Source: CAJXUU01 sp963975265 (GTDB lineage Bacteria > Bacteroidota > Bacteroidia > Chitinophagales > Saprospiraceae). From it: DNA of 12,507 nucleotides. Both the position numbers and the translations under genes were made by a program. Below the pieces are notes generated by a model. The model did no database searches and was not told the DNA's origin. It saw nothing but the letters and a program-made list of their open reading frames with translations. The stretch spans positions 1 to 12,507 of the forward strand of contig CAXBGT010000170.1 of assembly GCA_963975265.1 (NCBI GenBank). Reading direction: 5' to 3'. This document shows positions 1 through 8,026 of this stretch, in pieces. Position 1 is the stretch's first letter. Each line of letters opens with the position of its first letter.

Positions 1-909
1 GAAGTGAATTTTTGGCAAAAAAATTGAGATCTGAGTTGCGTGGCTGGATTCAAGCCATTATTGATAAAAAACTAGCTAATCTTCTATCTATCATAAAGCA
101 ATTTAATGCTAATACAGGTCCGGATATTTTAGGAATTTGTGAAGTTGAAAATGCCGCTATTGTTGAAAAATTAGCATCTCTCATGTCTTCAGCGCTTGGT
201 AGGACCTATCTAATTAAGCATGTAGAAAGTGCCGACAAAATGAGGTATAGACACAGCTTTAATTTACGATTCTGCATTATATACAGCAGAAGATTTAGTG
301 TTCACTTGGCGAATTATAAAACGAAATGCGACAAGAGATTTACTGCAGATTCATCTTAAGACGGCATCTGATAATCTTCTGGTTCTTGTACTTAATCACT
401 GGCCCTCTCGTAGTGGTGGCACTTTCGAGTCAGAGCCGTACCGAATTATGGTTGCTGAAAATCTTGCCTATTGGACAGAGAGAATCTATGAAGAAAGAGG
501 TAAGGATACATCAATTATTCTTATGGGAGACTTTAATGATAATCCATACGATAGATCTATAGATAATTACTTGATGGGAGTTCGTAATAAACAAGAAGTC
601 CTAAATGCAAGGAATCACAAGTATCACAACCTAATGTACAACTTTTTAGGACAGGGAATTGGTACATATGTTTATGGTTCAGAACAAGGTGTTATCGATC
701 AATTCTTGGTATCAAAAGCTATAGCATCTAACAGCCCCATTTATCCCTTCAAAGTTGATTCCGTCGATATACTTGCCTATCCAGAAATGGTAAAGGGTGA
801 TTACAAAAAGCCTATCCGTTTTGGCCGTCCATCTTCAGCTTCTTCATTTGATCTAGATGGATTTAGCGATCATTTGCCAATAGAGCTGATATTAAAAGAG
901 AAAACATAG
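1..909 (+). pseudogene. Endonuclease/exonuclease/phosphatase family protein, 5'-truncated by the window and frameshifted
   Basis: The reading frame enters from the left edge with codons starting at base 3, and the true start is outside the window. The family hydrolyses phosphodiester or phosphomonoester bonds with a metal-dependent four-layer sandwich fold. The signature elements are visible in order: GPDILGICEVEN with the metal-binding Glu (about 117-152), NHWPSR (394-411), GDFNDNP (526-546), a DQF motif (697-705) and the terminal SDH (865-873) before the stop at 907-909. The frame changes near base 241. Upstream it reads ...ESADKM; downstream it continues from base 244 as GIDTALIYDSALYTAEDLVF. 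Deleting T241 gives codons gac aaa aga ggt ata gac, that is DKRGID, which matches how the family normally reads here. All catalytic motifs are intact, so this is either a very recent inactivation or a base error in the assembly. The family assignment is firm; the substrate is unknown. Confidence 0.8.
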
Positions 910-914
910 TAAAC

Positions 915-935
915 TTATCAAATCATGATTGATAA
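915..935 (+). terminator. Possible weak hairpin after the endonuclease-family gene
   Basis: Arms TTATCAA (915-921) and TTGATAA (929-935) are exact inverted repeats around a 7-nt loop, starting 6 bases after the stop codon at 909. It is AT-only apart from one C-G pair per arm and is followed by AAAGAAG rather than a T run, so it would be a poor intrinsic terminator. It may instead be an mRNA 3'-end stabiliser or an operator-like site between the two phosphoesterase genes. Confidence 0.25.
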
Positions 936-988
936 AAAGAAGTTAATTTTCCATTTGAAATGGTTAATTTTATTTTTCAATATATTTT

Positions 989-3667
989 ATGACTCGATGT
1001 TTTCTGATACTTTGCATATTTCTATTCGTTACTGACAACTTTTATGGTCAAGAGATAGTTGTCAAGCCCTACCTGCAAGATGTTACTCAATATGAGATCA
1101 AAGTCATGTGGGAAACCAATAGTATTGGATCAGGTAAGATTATATGGGGAGAGAGTCCATTTGATTTAGTTAATGAGGTAATCAGTACATCAATAGTAGG
1201 ATCAGGTAATTCTCGAATACATATCGCTAACCTCTCTTCTTTAGATCCAAAAAGTAAGTACTATTATAAAGTCCAAATGTCAGGAGGTCAAACGAGTACT
1301 TTATATAATTATAGGACATTGGCAATCACAATGGATGAAATGAATACACAATTCATGGCCATCAGTGATATGCAAAGAGATGGCAGCCATCCAAATAAAT
1401 TTAATGAGATTATAGAAGAAGGTATCATACCGACTTTCCTTTTGGAGAGTGGTGGTTCGATCAGTGATCTAGAAGGTGTACTAATTCCAGGCGATTTAGT
1501 TGTGACTGGTGGTAATTATTCTCAATGGCGAGAACATTTTTTCAGCCAAGCGGATAGCCTATTTTCATATGTACCTGTCTATCCAGTTCTTGGCAATCAT
1601 GAATACTCTGGAACTGGCGGAGAAGATAACTTCAAAAAATACTTTTCACTTCCAGAAAATGGAGCGTCTACTCTACTTGAAGAATGCTACTACAAGGACA
1701 TTTCTAATGTTAGAATTATTGGACTAAATTCTAATAGTGGTACAACAGACAAAAACATCCAACTAGATTGGCTTAGCGGAATTCTAGATTCTACATGTGC
1801 TAATCCAGATATTGATTTTGTTTTTGCTCAGTTACATCATCCACATAAGTCAGAATTATGGACACCTGGTGAAAGTAATTTCACAGGTCAGGTCATAGAT
1901 TCCCTAGAAGTATTTACAAGTGTTTGCAACAAGGCATCTCTACACTTTTTTGGACATACACATGGGTACAGTAGAGGTCAATCAAGAGATCATAAGCATC
2001 TTTGGGTAAATGTAGCTACAGCTGGCGGAGCAATTGATAACTGGGGCGAATTTCCGAATGCAGACTATGATGAATTTGTAAAGAGCCAAGACGAATATGG
2101 CTTTGTTTATATTGATGTCAAAGCTGGAAAAGATCCGATGTTTACACTCAAAAGATTTGGTAGAGGAGATCAAGACAATATTGTAGACAATGAACTGAGA
2201 GACGAAATATCGATATTCAACGCATCTCTAGCTCCAAGTCGTCCAACAAATATATTTCCTGTTTCGGACACTTTACCCTCTTCTTGTGTCAAACTAAAGG
2301 GGTCACAATTTTCAGGAATTGAAGATACTCACCAAGGTACGCATTGGCAATTGTCTACAGATAGCTTATTTGATACACAAATAGTTAAAGAAGAATGGAA
2401 ACAAAATGAAAATTTCTATAATGAGATAAATACGCAAGCAAATGACGATCTAACAGATATAGAAATTGACGAGGGATTGTCTGGTGGCGAGTATTATTGG
2501 AGGGTTAGATATAGAAATCAATCTTTAGACTGGAGCAATTGGTCTCAATATACAAGTTTCTTAATAGAGAACAGTGGCGATACAATTACCGCAAATCTAA
2601 TATCAAATCCTGGTGCAGAAAATGGGATTGTAGACTGGATAGGTGACATCGAATCCCTGACTAATGCGGAATGTGGTTCTGTGCCTGCATATGAAGGCAA
2701 TTCAAACTTTGGTGTAGGTGGAATCTGCACAAATGAATCACCTCTTGGAATTGCAAGTCAAACGATAGACTTATCTGATTATTCAGATCAGATAAGTCAA
2801 GACAAATTATCTATTGCACTTAGTGGGTATATGAGAAACTTTAATGGTTCTGATATTCCGGAAATGTACCTTGAGCTATATGAGAATAATAACCTAATCA
2901 CGACTAGTCCAGTTATAACGAATCCAACTCCCGAATGGATTAAAAAATCATTTATAATAGATCTTCCAGAAACTACAGATGAAGTAAAAGTGATATTAAA
3001 AGGCACAAGGAATACAGGAACGGATAATGATAGTTATTTCGATAATCTTTCTCTTTACTTACTCGATAACATATTAGAATGTGTATCCTGTTTTGGCAAA
3101 TCAAATATTGATTTTGATGGAGATGGTTTTTGCAGTGATAAAGATTGCAATGATAATGACGATGCTATATATCCAGGAGCAATAGAAACATGTAATAATA
3201 TCGATGATAATTGTGATGGCTTACCTGATCTTGGGAATACTGTAAACTGGATAGGAACTGGCAATGGCAACCTATGGAGTAAGCCTACCAATTGGGATCA
3301 AAATATAGTCCCATTATCTTGTCAACATGTCGTCATAGATGATAATGCAACAGTTATAGTTGATGGTGATTTTGATTGCTACAGTCTTGAAATTGCAACA
3401 AATAACAATCTAAATGTACCTAATTCAAATTCCATTACAATAAATAGTCAAAATACAAATTCTGTCCCTTCAGTTAAAATATTTGGGACTATGACTATTG
3501 ATGGTCTGTGTGACATCAAAAAATCCCAAGGCATCGGGTTTGAAGTATTTGGAACGTTGATTAACAATAATCGGCTAAATATGTCTATGATTAATAATGA
3601 GATGGTAGTACTTAAGAGCGGAGGAATTTTTGAGAGCATAGGATTTTCTATCCTAAAAAAGGATTGA
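989..3667 (+). CDS. Secreted purple-acid-phosphatase-like metallophosphoesterase with carbohydrate-binding-like and MopE-type modules
   Basis: This 892-aa protein begins with a signal peptide (MTRCFLILCIFLFVTDNFYG, likely cleaved near residue 20), so it is exported. Residues about 24-112 form the fibronectin-like N-terminal domain of purple acid phosphatases (PYLQ, VMWET, YYYKV). The calcineurin-like phosphoesterase domain follows, with SDMQ (D127, Q129), GDLV (168-171), GNHE (202-205), HHPH (283-286) and GHTHGYSR (from 322). The first motif is D-x-Q, not the classic D-x-H. Residues about 414-530 look fibronectin- or Ig-like (WQLSTDSLFD, YYWRVRY). Residues about 535-690 resemble a jelly-roll carbohydrate-binding module (NLISNPGAENG, SYFDNLSL). 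Residues about 708-750 are a MopE-type motif rich in Asp and Cys (DFDGDGFCSDKDCNDND, NNIDDNCDG), likely metal-binding. The final 140 residues hold a W..NW..vP..dVvI module. I see no type IX secretion sorting domain at the C-terminus. Phosphoesterase function is solid; the natural substrate is unknown. Confidence 0.88.
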   Translation: MTRCFLILCIFLFVTDNFYGQEIVVKPYLQDVTQYEIKVMWETNSIGSGKIIWGESPFDLVNEVISTSIVGSGNSRIHIANLSSLDPKSKYYYKVQMSGGQTSTLYNYRTLAITMDEMNTQFMAISDMQRDGSHPNKFNEIIEEGIIPTFLLESGGSISDLEGVLIPGDLVVTGGNYSQWREHFFSQADSLFSYVPVYPVLGNHEYSGTGGEDNFKKYFSLPENGASTLLEECYYKDISNVRIIGLNSNSGTTDKNIQLDWLSGILDSTCANPDIDFVFAQLHHPHKSELWTPGESNFTGQVIDSLEVFTSVCNKASLHFFGHTHGYSRGQSRDHKHLWVNVATAGGAIDNWGEFPNADYDEFVKSQDEYGFVYIDVKAGKDPMFTLKRFGRGDQDNIVDNELRDEISIFNASLAPSRPTNIFPVSDTLPSSCVKLKGSQFSGIEDTHQGTHWQLSTDSLFDTQIVKEEWKQNENFYNEINTQANDDLTDIEIDEGLSGGEYYWRVRYRNQSLDWSNWSQYTSFLIENSGDTITANLISNPGAENGIVDWIGDIESLTNAECGSVPAYEGNSNFGVGGICTNESPLGIASQTIDLSDYSDQISQDKLSIALSGYMRNFNGSDIPEMYLELYENNNLITTSPVITNPTPEWIKKSFIIDLPETTDEVKVILKGTRNTGTDNDSYFDNLSLYLLDNILECVSCFGKSNIDFDGDGFCSDKDCNDNDDAIYPGAIETCNNIDDNCDGLPDLGNTVNWIGTGNGNLWSKPTNWDQNIVPLSCQHVVIDDNATVIVDGDFDCYSLEIATNNNLNVPNSNSITINSQNTNSVPSVKIFGTMTIDGLCDIKKSQGIGFEVFGTLINNNRLNMSMINNEMVVLKSGGIFESIGFSILKKD

Positions 3668-3970
3668 TGGTTCTTGTCAACGGCAATGAATTACGAAGAA
3701 TCTTCCAAATATATAAGCCCATAGTCTAATGAATACTTATTATATCTTTATATGAGATGCTTATAACTACCCTTCTAAAATAACCTTGGCTCTGCAAAAA
3801 AAAGCCGCCTAGCTACATGTTCTCAAAAGAAAAAAGAGCTTCCCAAAGAATGAGTATCTCCCCAATACCAAATTCTTTTTAAACTTATTAACAAGCTGGA
3901 TCACATTCCAGAATTACACCTTGTACATCAGACTGACCCTACCCTGTACTTTTTCCAACTGAGAAAAGCA

Positions 3971-4086
3971 AACAATCTGTACCAATAACGGGCTAAATAT
4001 CTCTATAAATTAATAATGAGATCGCACGACTTAAAAATGAAGGTTTATTGGAGGATACTAAGATTAAATTCGACAAAAAGGATTGA
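3971..4086 (+). pseudogene. Decayed duplicate of the C-terminal end of the upstream metallophosphoesterase
   Basis: Bases about 3980-4086 align with the last ~105 bases of the phosphoesterase gene (3563-3667). Near-identical runs include CGGCTAAATAT / GGGCTAAATAT, TTAATAATGAGAT in both, and AAAAAGGATTGA at both ends. Translated, the functional copy ends NNNRLNMSMINNEM...ILKKD-stop. The remnant reads NNGLNISI, shifts frame by one base, then reads INNEIARLKNEGLLEDTKIKF and DKKD-stop. The homology therefore extends to the same stop codon. Upstream of about 3971 the similarity fades into frameshifts and stops. I infer the tail of a former tandem paralogue, or of a repeated C-terminal module, now degraded. 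Confidence 0.6.
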
Positions 4087-4932
4087 AAATTCAAAAATAT
4101 TGGATTCCCTTTTCACGGTAAAACTTCCTATTTAGAATTAGACAAATTGATCTAACACTATCAATTAGTCCAAATTGATATTTATTGCACATATAGTCCA
4201 ATTAATTGCAGAAATAATGAATGAGAATATTGAATATCTATTTTAGTATGAGAAATTAAAGCAATTCATTTTTCAGTAGTAACAACTGAACATCTAATCT
4301 CTTATAAAATTAATTAAAGGAATTCCACATCAAAAAGTTACCAGATATGCGGTAAAAACAAAAGATTCCCATGCACCAAAAATAGATATATTGCATAATT
4401 AGGAAACGGAAAATAGTCGCAAAAGTCCCAATTATAAAAGAGAAAATATGGATCTTTTTTATCTATCAATAAGACTTATGAGATTTAGTTAGAATATGCC
4501 TTCATTGGTAATAAAGAAGATATTTCGAGAATAGGAAAAATATAAAATGCAAATTAAAACACAGGTATAAACACCCCTTTTTTAAACACTAACCATCTAA
4601 ATGACAGCATTTTAAAAAATACCTATTATATTTACTAAACTTGATATGGTGTTAAGAACCGGTATCTAGTAAACACATTTATACAACCCTTAAAACATTA
4701 AATATGTCTTACTCGCATACGTTTATTCCTGTGTATACTCATGATTTTGTATATGATATCTTGAAAGTAAATAACTCTCATGTATTGTACAATAAATACC
4801 ACAATGGCTAATTCAGCAGCTAGGATTACACAATTCAAATAGATAATAAAATCTACAACAAGACGCAACTGTGATTTGCCAATAAATTAGATCATACTAG
4901 CTGTTATTATGAAGATACAATCGTAGATGTTA

Positions 4933-4991
4933 ATTAAAATGAACACATTTCATTTTAATATACCAAGGGATATTAAGGCATTTTAAAATGC
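4933..4991. repeat. Pair of AT-rich palindromes
   Basis: ATTAAAATGAA (4933-4943) and TTCATTTTAAT (4949-4959) form a perfect 11-bp stem with a 5-nt loop. Nineteen bases further on, GCATTTTAAAATGC (4978-4991) is a perfect 14-bp palindrome. Both contain the core CATTTTAA. They lie in non-coding DNA about 290 bp before the regulator gene. They could be a regulator-binding site pair, transcript 3' structures, or chance in AT-rich DNA. Confidence 0.35.
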
Positions 4992-5277
4992 ATGAAATAT
5001 TCAGAATACATTGATACTTATATAGAGAATACTGTATTACATCTAAGAAAATCTAGTAGTATTAATTGTTTCATTCTAAAAAATGTAGTTAAAAATGAAG
5101 TGTAGCTCCCCACTGAAAAAGTGGCGAATATTTTGAATTAGTAACAGATGAGCTAGTAGTAAGTAATAAATATACTTCATGTATTACAACAGTTGTACAA
5201 AATTGAAACTGAAAAACTTCACCTTTCGAAGAGTCATAATTATTTCTTTTTGCAAATAGCATTAAAAAAAATAACCA

Positions 5278-6138
5278 ATGAGACCAACCCAAAGGACTCT
5301 ATTAACAGTTGGTATACCATTTTATATTAATAGAAAAAAATATAAATCTAATATAAAAGAGGCCGTTGCAAAAGACATGGAACTTCCATTATTGCTTATT
5401 ATTGAAGCACACTCAGAAATGGCAAGCTATTTAAAGAAATTAGTAAAAAATAAATACCGTTTAGTTAATGCTACAAGTGGGCAAACAGGAATAACCAAAG
5501 CTTTAGAATTATGTCCAGATATCATATTAAGTGATGTTGTGATCCCTGGTAAAAATGGAATTGAAGTATGCAGAACGTTAAAAACAGATACTCGTACAAA
5601 TCACATACCTATCGTATTAGTTTCATCGAAGGTAGACATATTATCTCGCTTAGAAATCTTTGAAATAGGAGCAGATGTATATCTGTCTAAACCCATTCCA
5701 AAGGAAGAATTATTAATTCGCATGAAAAATTTAGTAGGGGTTCGGAGAATTATGAAAAGGAAATATTCGAGTAAAAATTCTTATAATATCACCATCCCAC
5801 AACAAGACGAGAGAAATTCAACTGAAGGTAGCTTTGCAAATACGGCTACGAAGTTCATTCGCGACAACCTCAATGAAGCTGCTTTTGGAAATGCACAATT
5901 AGCAATTAAGATGTCTTTAAGCGAGTCACAATTGAATAGAAAAATAAAAAAGTTGACTGGTAAGACTCTATCAATATTCATCCGTTATGTACGGTTACAA
6001 CAAGCTAAGAAGCTGCTTTTATCTACAGATCATAATATATCCGAGATTGCTTACTCCGTCGGATTTAATGACCCAGCATATTTCTCAAGAACATTCTCAA
6101 AGGAGTTTAACCTTTCGCCCTCAAAGTTCCGCAGCTAA
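5278..6138 (+). CDS. Stand-alone response regulator: receiver domain plus AraC-type DNA-binding domain
   Basis: This 286-aa protein has a receiver domain at residues about 36-155 and an AraC-type double helix-turn-helix at about 190-286. The receiver shows a phospho-acceptor Asp (D86 in LSDVVIPG), a Ser at the switch position (S116 in VLVSSK) and the conserved Lys (K138 in LSKPIP). Its acidic pocket is degenerate: the usual E-D or D-D pair reads E43-A44. The C-terminus carries the AraC signature (IAYSVGFNDPAYFSRTFSKEF, then SPSKFR). The sequence strongly resembles the last third of Bacteroidota hybrid two-component proteins, but no sensor or kinase part lies upstream. The first 33 residues match no domain I know. 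M34 (base 5377) is an alternative start giving 253 aa, directly before the receiver. No partner kinase is visible. It probably controls transcription of nearby genes, perhaps the cluster beginning at 6405, but this is inferred from position only. Confidence 0.88.
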   Translation: MRPTQRTLLTVGIPFYINRKKYKSNIKEAVAKDMELPLLLIIEAHSEMASYLKKLVKNKYRLVNATSGQTGITKALELCPDIILSDVVIPGKNGIEVCRTLKTDTRTNHIPIVLVSSKVDILSRLEIFEIGADVYLSKPIPKEELLIRMKNLVGVRRIMKRKYSSKNSYNITIPQQDERNSTEGSFANTATKFIRDNLNEAAFGNAQLAIKMSLSESQLNRKIKKLTGKTLSIFIRYVRLQQAKKLLLSTDHNISEIAYSVGFNDPAYFSRTFSKEFNLSPSKFRS

Positions 6139-6391
6139 CCCATTTATTCCAATTACTAAAAGTGCGTGCGGATTTAATCCATGATTTTGCCTAGATAGTG
6201 AAAGCGACACATCACAAGGAGAGTGATATTTACAGAAATAACTATTCAATATTAATCTTAAAAACAAACATGTTTATTCAAAGAAAAATAAACTTAAATC
6301 TCCATCAACAAAGTATAGGTATTCCCTTTAATGGAAAATAAAAAATATGGTGGAAGCTGAAAAACCAGAATAGAGTAAGCATAACTTTTTT

Positions 6392-6413
6392 AACTAATAA
6401 ACTTATGGATAAT
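6392..6413 (+). promoter_or_regulatory. Shared leader element at the start of the 440-aa paralogue
   Basis: AACTA followed by ATAAACTTATGGATAAT (6397-6413) recurs at 8004-8026 in front of the 319-aa paralogue as AACTA, T, ATAAACTTAAGGATAAT: 16 of 17 bases identical plus the flanking AACTA. The single mismatch (T6406 versus A8019) creates the ATG used here, whereas the other copy has a purine-rich AAGG there and starts 6 bases later. This is a candidate conserved translation-initiation or regulatory leader. Confidence 0.5.
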
Positions 6414-7727
6414 CAAAATCTATTTGCACAAACCTACAATCAAATTGTCTCCGGCGCACTGGGAGGTGATGGCTCAAACTTTCAAATGCTAGCAAATCCA
6501 ATTAATTTTGCGTGGCCCCCAGCACCAACAGGTCAACTTTCACCAAATGCATTTTCATTTATGAATATGGCGCCTAAATATGAGGCAATTGGAACATTAA
6601 ATTTTGGTGATTCCTCTTTTTGGTCTAATTATAGACAAGCATTAACTGTTCTTACATTTAAAGTTAGCCCTACACAGCAGAAAAATTTACAAGATCTACA
6701 AAACACGCTAACAGATGCGCAAAATAATGCAAGTGCTATTGTTACAAATGCAAAAACCGATTATAATACTCAACTAAGCAATACTGGGTTAGATGCAATG
6801 AAAGTCATCTATCCTGCGGATGGTAGTTTCGGCAATTTTTTTGGCGCAACGCATTGGAAGACAGATTATTCGAATGCTCAAGCTACGCTTGAAACGCTTA
6901 ATACACAATACAATGAAATGGTGGTTAATCTTACTACTGATCCTTCTTTGCAAAATATCATGAAAATGATGGCAAGGCCGACTGTTCCTGTTTCAGGAGT
7001 TGCACCAAGCAATGGTGCATGGGTCAAAGTGCCTGACTCATCAGGAGCTCTACAATGGCAGCCGAGTTTTAATATTACCGGTAGTGGCCAACAAATGAAG
7101 ATGGATTTAACAGCTGGAACATCTGGAGGGTTTTCTGTTACATTAGATGCGAGTAATAGCTCCACTAAAATGAATAGCGCATATGCAGGAGCAGCTGTTT
7201 CAGCAAGAGGTTGGTTTTGGTCTGCAAGTGCTTCTGGATCCTACTCTCAAACAAATATCTCTGAATCAAGTAACAGCATAAAAGCTACAATTTCGGTTAA
7301 AGCTTCCGCTTCAATTCCAATAGATCCAGGACCATGGTATGATGGAGGATTTATGAAAAAAATAGCTAAAAATGCAAGTGGTTCTGGATTTGGATTGCTA
7401 CCACCTTGGCAAGCATCTGGTTCAGGAGAGAATGTAGTATTCGGAAATAACGGCATATTGAGTGCTAGAGTCCGAAACCTTGTAGCTGTTTTCGGAAAAG
7501 AAGTTTCAATTGAAATGGATTCATCAACATATGAAAGTCATGCATCTTCATGGGCTTCCGCTGCAAGTGTAGGAATTGGTTGCTTTTCTTTTAGTGCAAA
7601 CGCAGGAGGATCAAATTTCAGTGCAAAAACTACAGGAAGCAGAACTACAGTAACTATCAAAGACACATCTACTGATCCTCAGATTATTGGTGTTAATTTG
7701 GCTTTCCCTGGAACTGACTCTGAGTAA
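6405..7727 (+). CDS. Large paralogue (440 aa) of an unrecognised three-gene family
   Basis: I do not recognise this protein. It has no signal peptide, no long hydrophobic membrane segment and one Cys, so it is cytoplasmic or exported by a leaderless route. Residues about 33-65 carry the family's N-terminal module (INFAWPPAPTG, NAFSFMNMAP, FWSNYRQAL). Residues about 85-125 and 150-172 are Gln/Asn/Leu/Ala-rich and probably helical or coiled-coil (LQDLQNTLTDAQ; YSNAQATLETLNTQY); the two relatives lack them. The central module (GAWVKVPDSSGALQW) lies near residue 205. Residues about 225-300 are rich in Ser, Ala and Gly with alternating polarity, suggesting amphipathic beta strands. The C-terminal module has W311-Y312, FGNNGIL (from 346), SARVRNLVAVFG and GCFSFSANAGG. 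It is followed by a strong terminator. Function unknown; a pore-forming or particle-forming role is speculation from the strand pattern. Confidence 0.85.
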   Translation: MDNQNLFAQTYNQIVSGALGGDGSNFQMLANPINFAWPPAPTGQLSPNAFSFMNMAPKYEAIGTLNFGDSSFWSNYRQALTVLTFKVSPTQQKNLQDLQNTLTDAQNNASAIVTNAKTDYNTQLSNTGLDAMKVIYPADGSFGNFFGATHWKTDYSNAQATLETLNTQYNEMVVNLTTDPSLQNIMKMMARPTVPVSGVAPSNGAWVKVPDSSGALQWQPSFNITGSGQQMKMDLTAGTSGGFSVTLDASNSSTKMNSAYAGAAVSARGWFWSASASGSYSQTNISESSNSIKATISVKASASIPIDPGPWYDGGFMKKIAKNASGSGFGLLPPWQASGSGENVVFGNNGILSARVRNLVAVFGKEVSIEMDSSTYESHASSWASAASVGIGCFSFSANAGGSNFSAKTTGSRTTVTIKDTSTDPQIIGVNLAFPGTDSE

Positions 7728-7759
7728 TTTGAATTAATCATAAAACAATTACAGAAATG

Positions 7760-7790
7760 AACTTCTCTGGAATAAAATCCAGAGAAGTTT
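7760..7790 (+). terminator. Strong intrinsic terminator after the 440-aa gene
   Basis: AACTTCTCTGGA (7760-7771) and TCCAGAGAAGTT (7778-7789) form a perfect 12-bp stem with a 6-nt loop (ATAAAA), followed by TTTATCTT. It starts 33 bases after the stop codon at 7727. It implies that the 440-aa gene is transcribed separately from the next two paralogues, or is more abundant than they are. Confidence 0.85.
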
Positions 7791-8003
7791 TATCTTCATT
7801 TAACAGGTTTTGTATTTAATATTCCACCTACATAAAAGAAAAACATATCATAAATGTGACTATTCGTTCATTTTACATTCTTTAGTACTCAAATCACTAC
7901 CTCCAACTTACACAAGTAATCAATTTAAATCTTTAACCTATAAAGGTAACGGACGCTAACGACCTATAGCTTTCCTTCAAAGTAATTATAAAATTACACA
8001 TCA

Positions 8004-8026
8004 AACTATATAAACTTAAGGATAAT
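8004..8026 (+). promoter_or_regulatory. Shared leader element and ribosome binding site of the 319-aa paralogue
   Basis: This is the second copy of the leader seen at 6392-6413. Here AAGG (8018-8021) lies four bases before ATG 8025, a passable Shine-Dalgarno position that supports this start codon. The third paralogue (9099) lacks the element and has only AAAATTTAAAA before its ATG. Confidence 0.45.

Larger units (their letters stand above)
3668..5277 (+). other. 1.6 kb AT-rich region without intact genes
   Basis: No convincing reading frame exists on either strand: stops are dense in all frames and I recognise no motif, RNA gene or CRISPR-like repeat. Two things stand out and are listed separately: a decayed copy of the 3' end of the preceding phosphoesterase gene (about 3971-4086), and two strong palindromes (4933-4959 and 4978-4991). 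The rest looks like eroded or non-functional DNA, plus whatever promoter drives the regulator at 5278. Confidence 0.6.

Noticed and set aside
3639..3655. Hairpin TAGGAT-TTTCT-ATCCTA as a terminator
   Set aside because: It lies inside the coding sequence before the stop and is followed by A, not T.
3668..5277. Possible CRISPR array or hidden RNA gene in the desert
   Set aside because: No regularly spaced repeats and no cloverleaf or rRNA-like segment were seen.
5089..5292. 67-aa minus-strand reading frame ahead of the regulator
   Set aside because: No motif and no ribosome binding site, and it overlaps the regulator's start; consistent with chance in AT-rich DNA.
6272..6293. Hairpin GTTTATT/AATAAAC after the regulator
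   Set aside because: Only one G-C pair and no T run; it is 134 bases past the stop, so terminator function is unsupported.
7967..7974. TAGCTTTC as a -7 box for the 319-aa gene
   Set aside because: Last base differs from TAnnTTTG and no TTG occurs at the required upstream distance.
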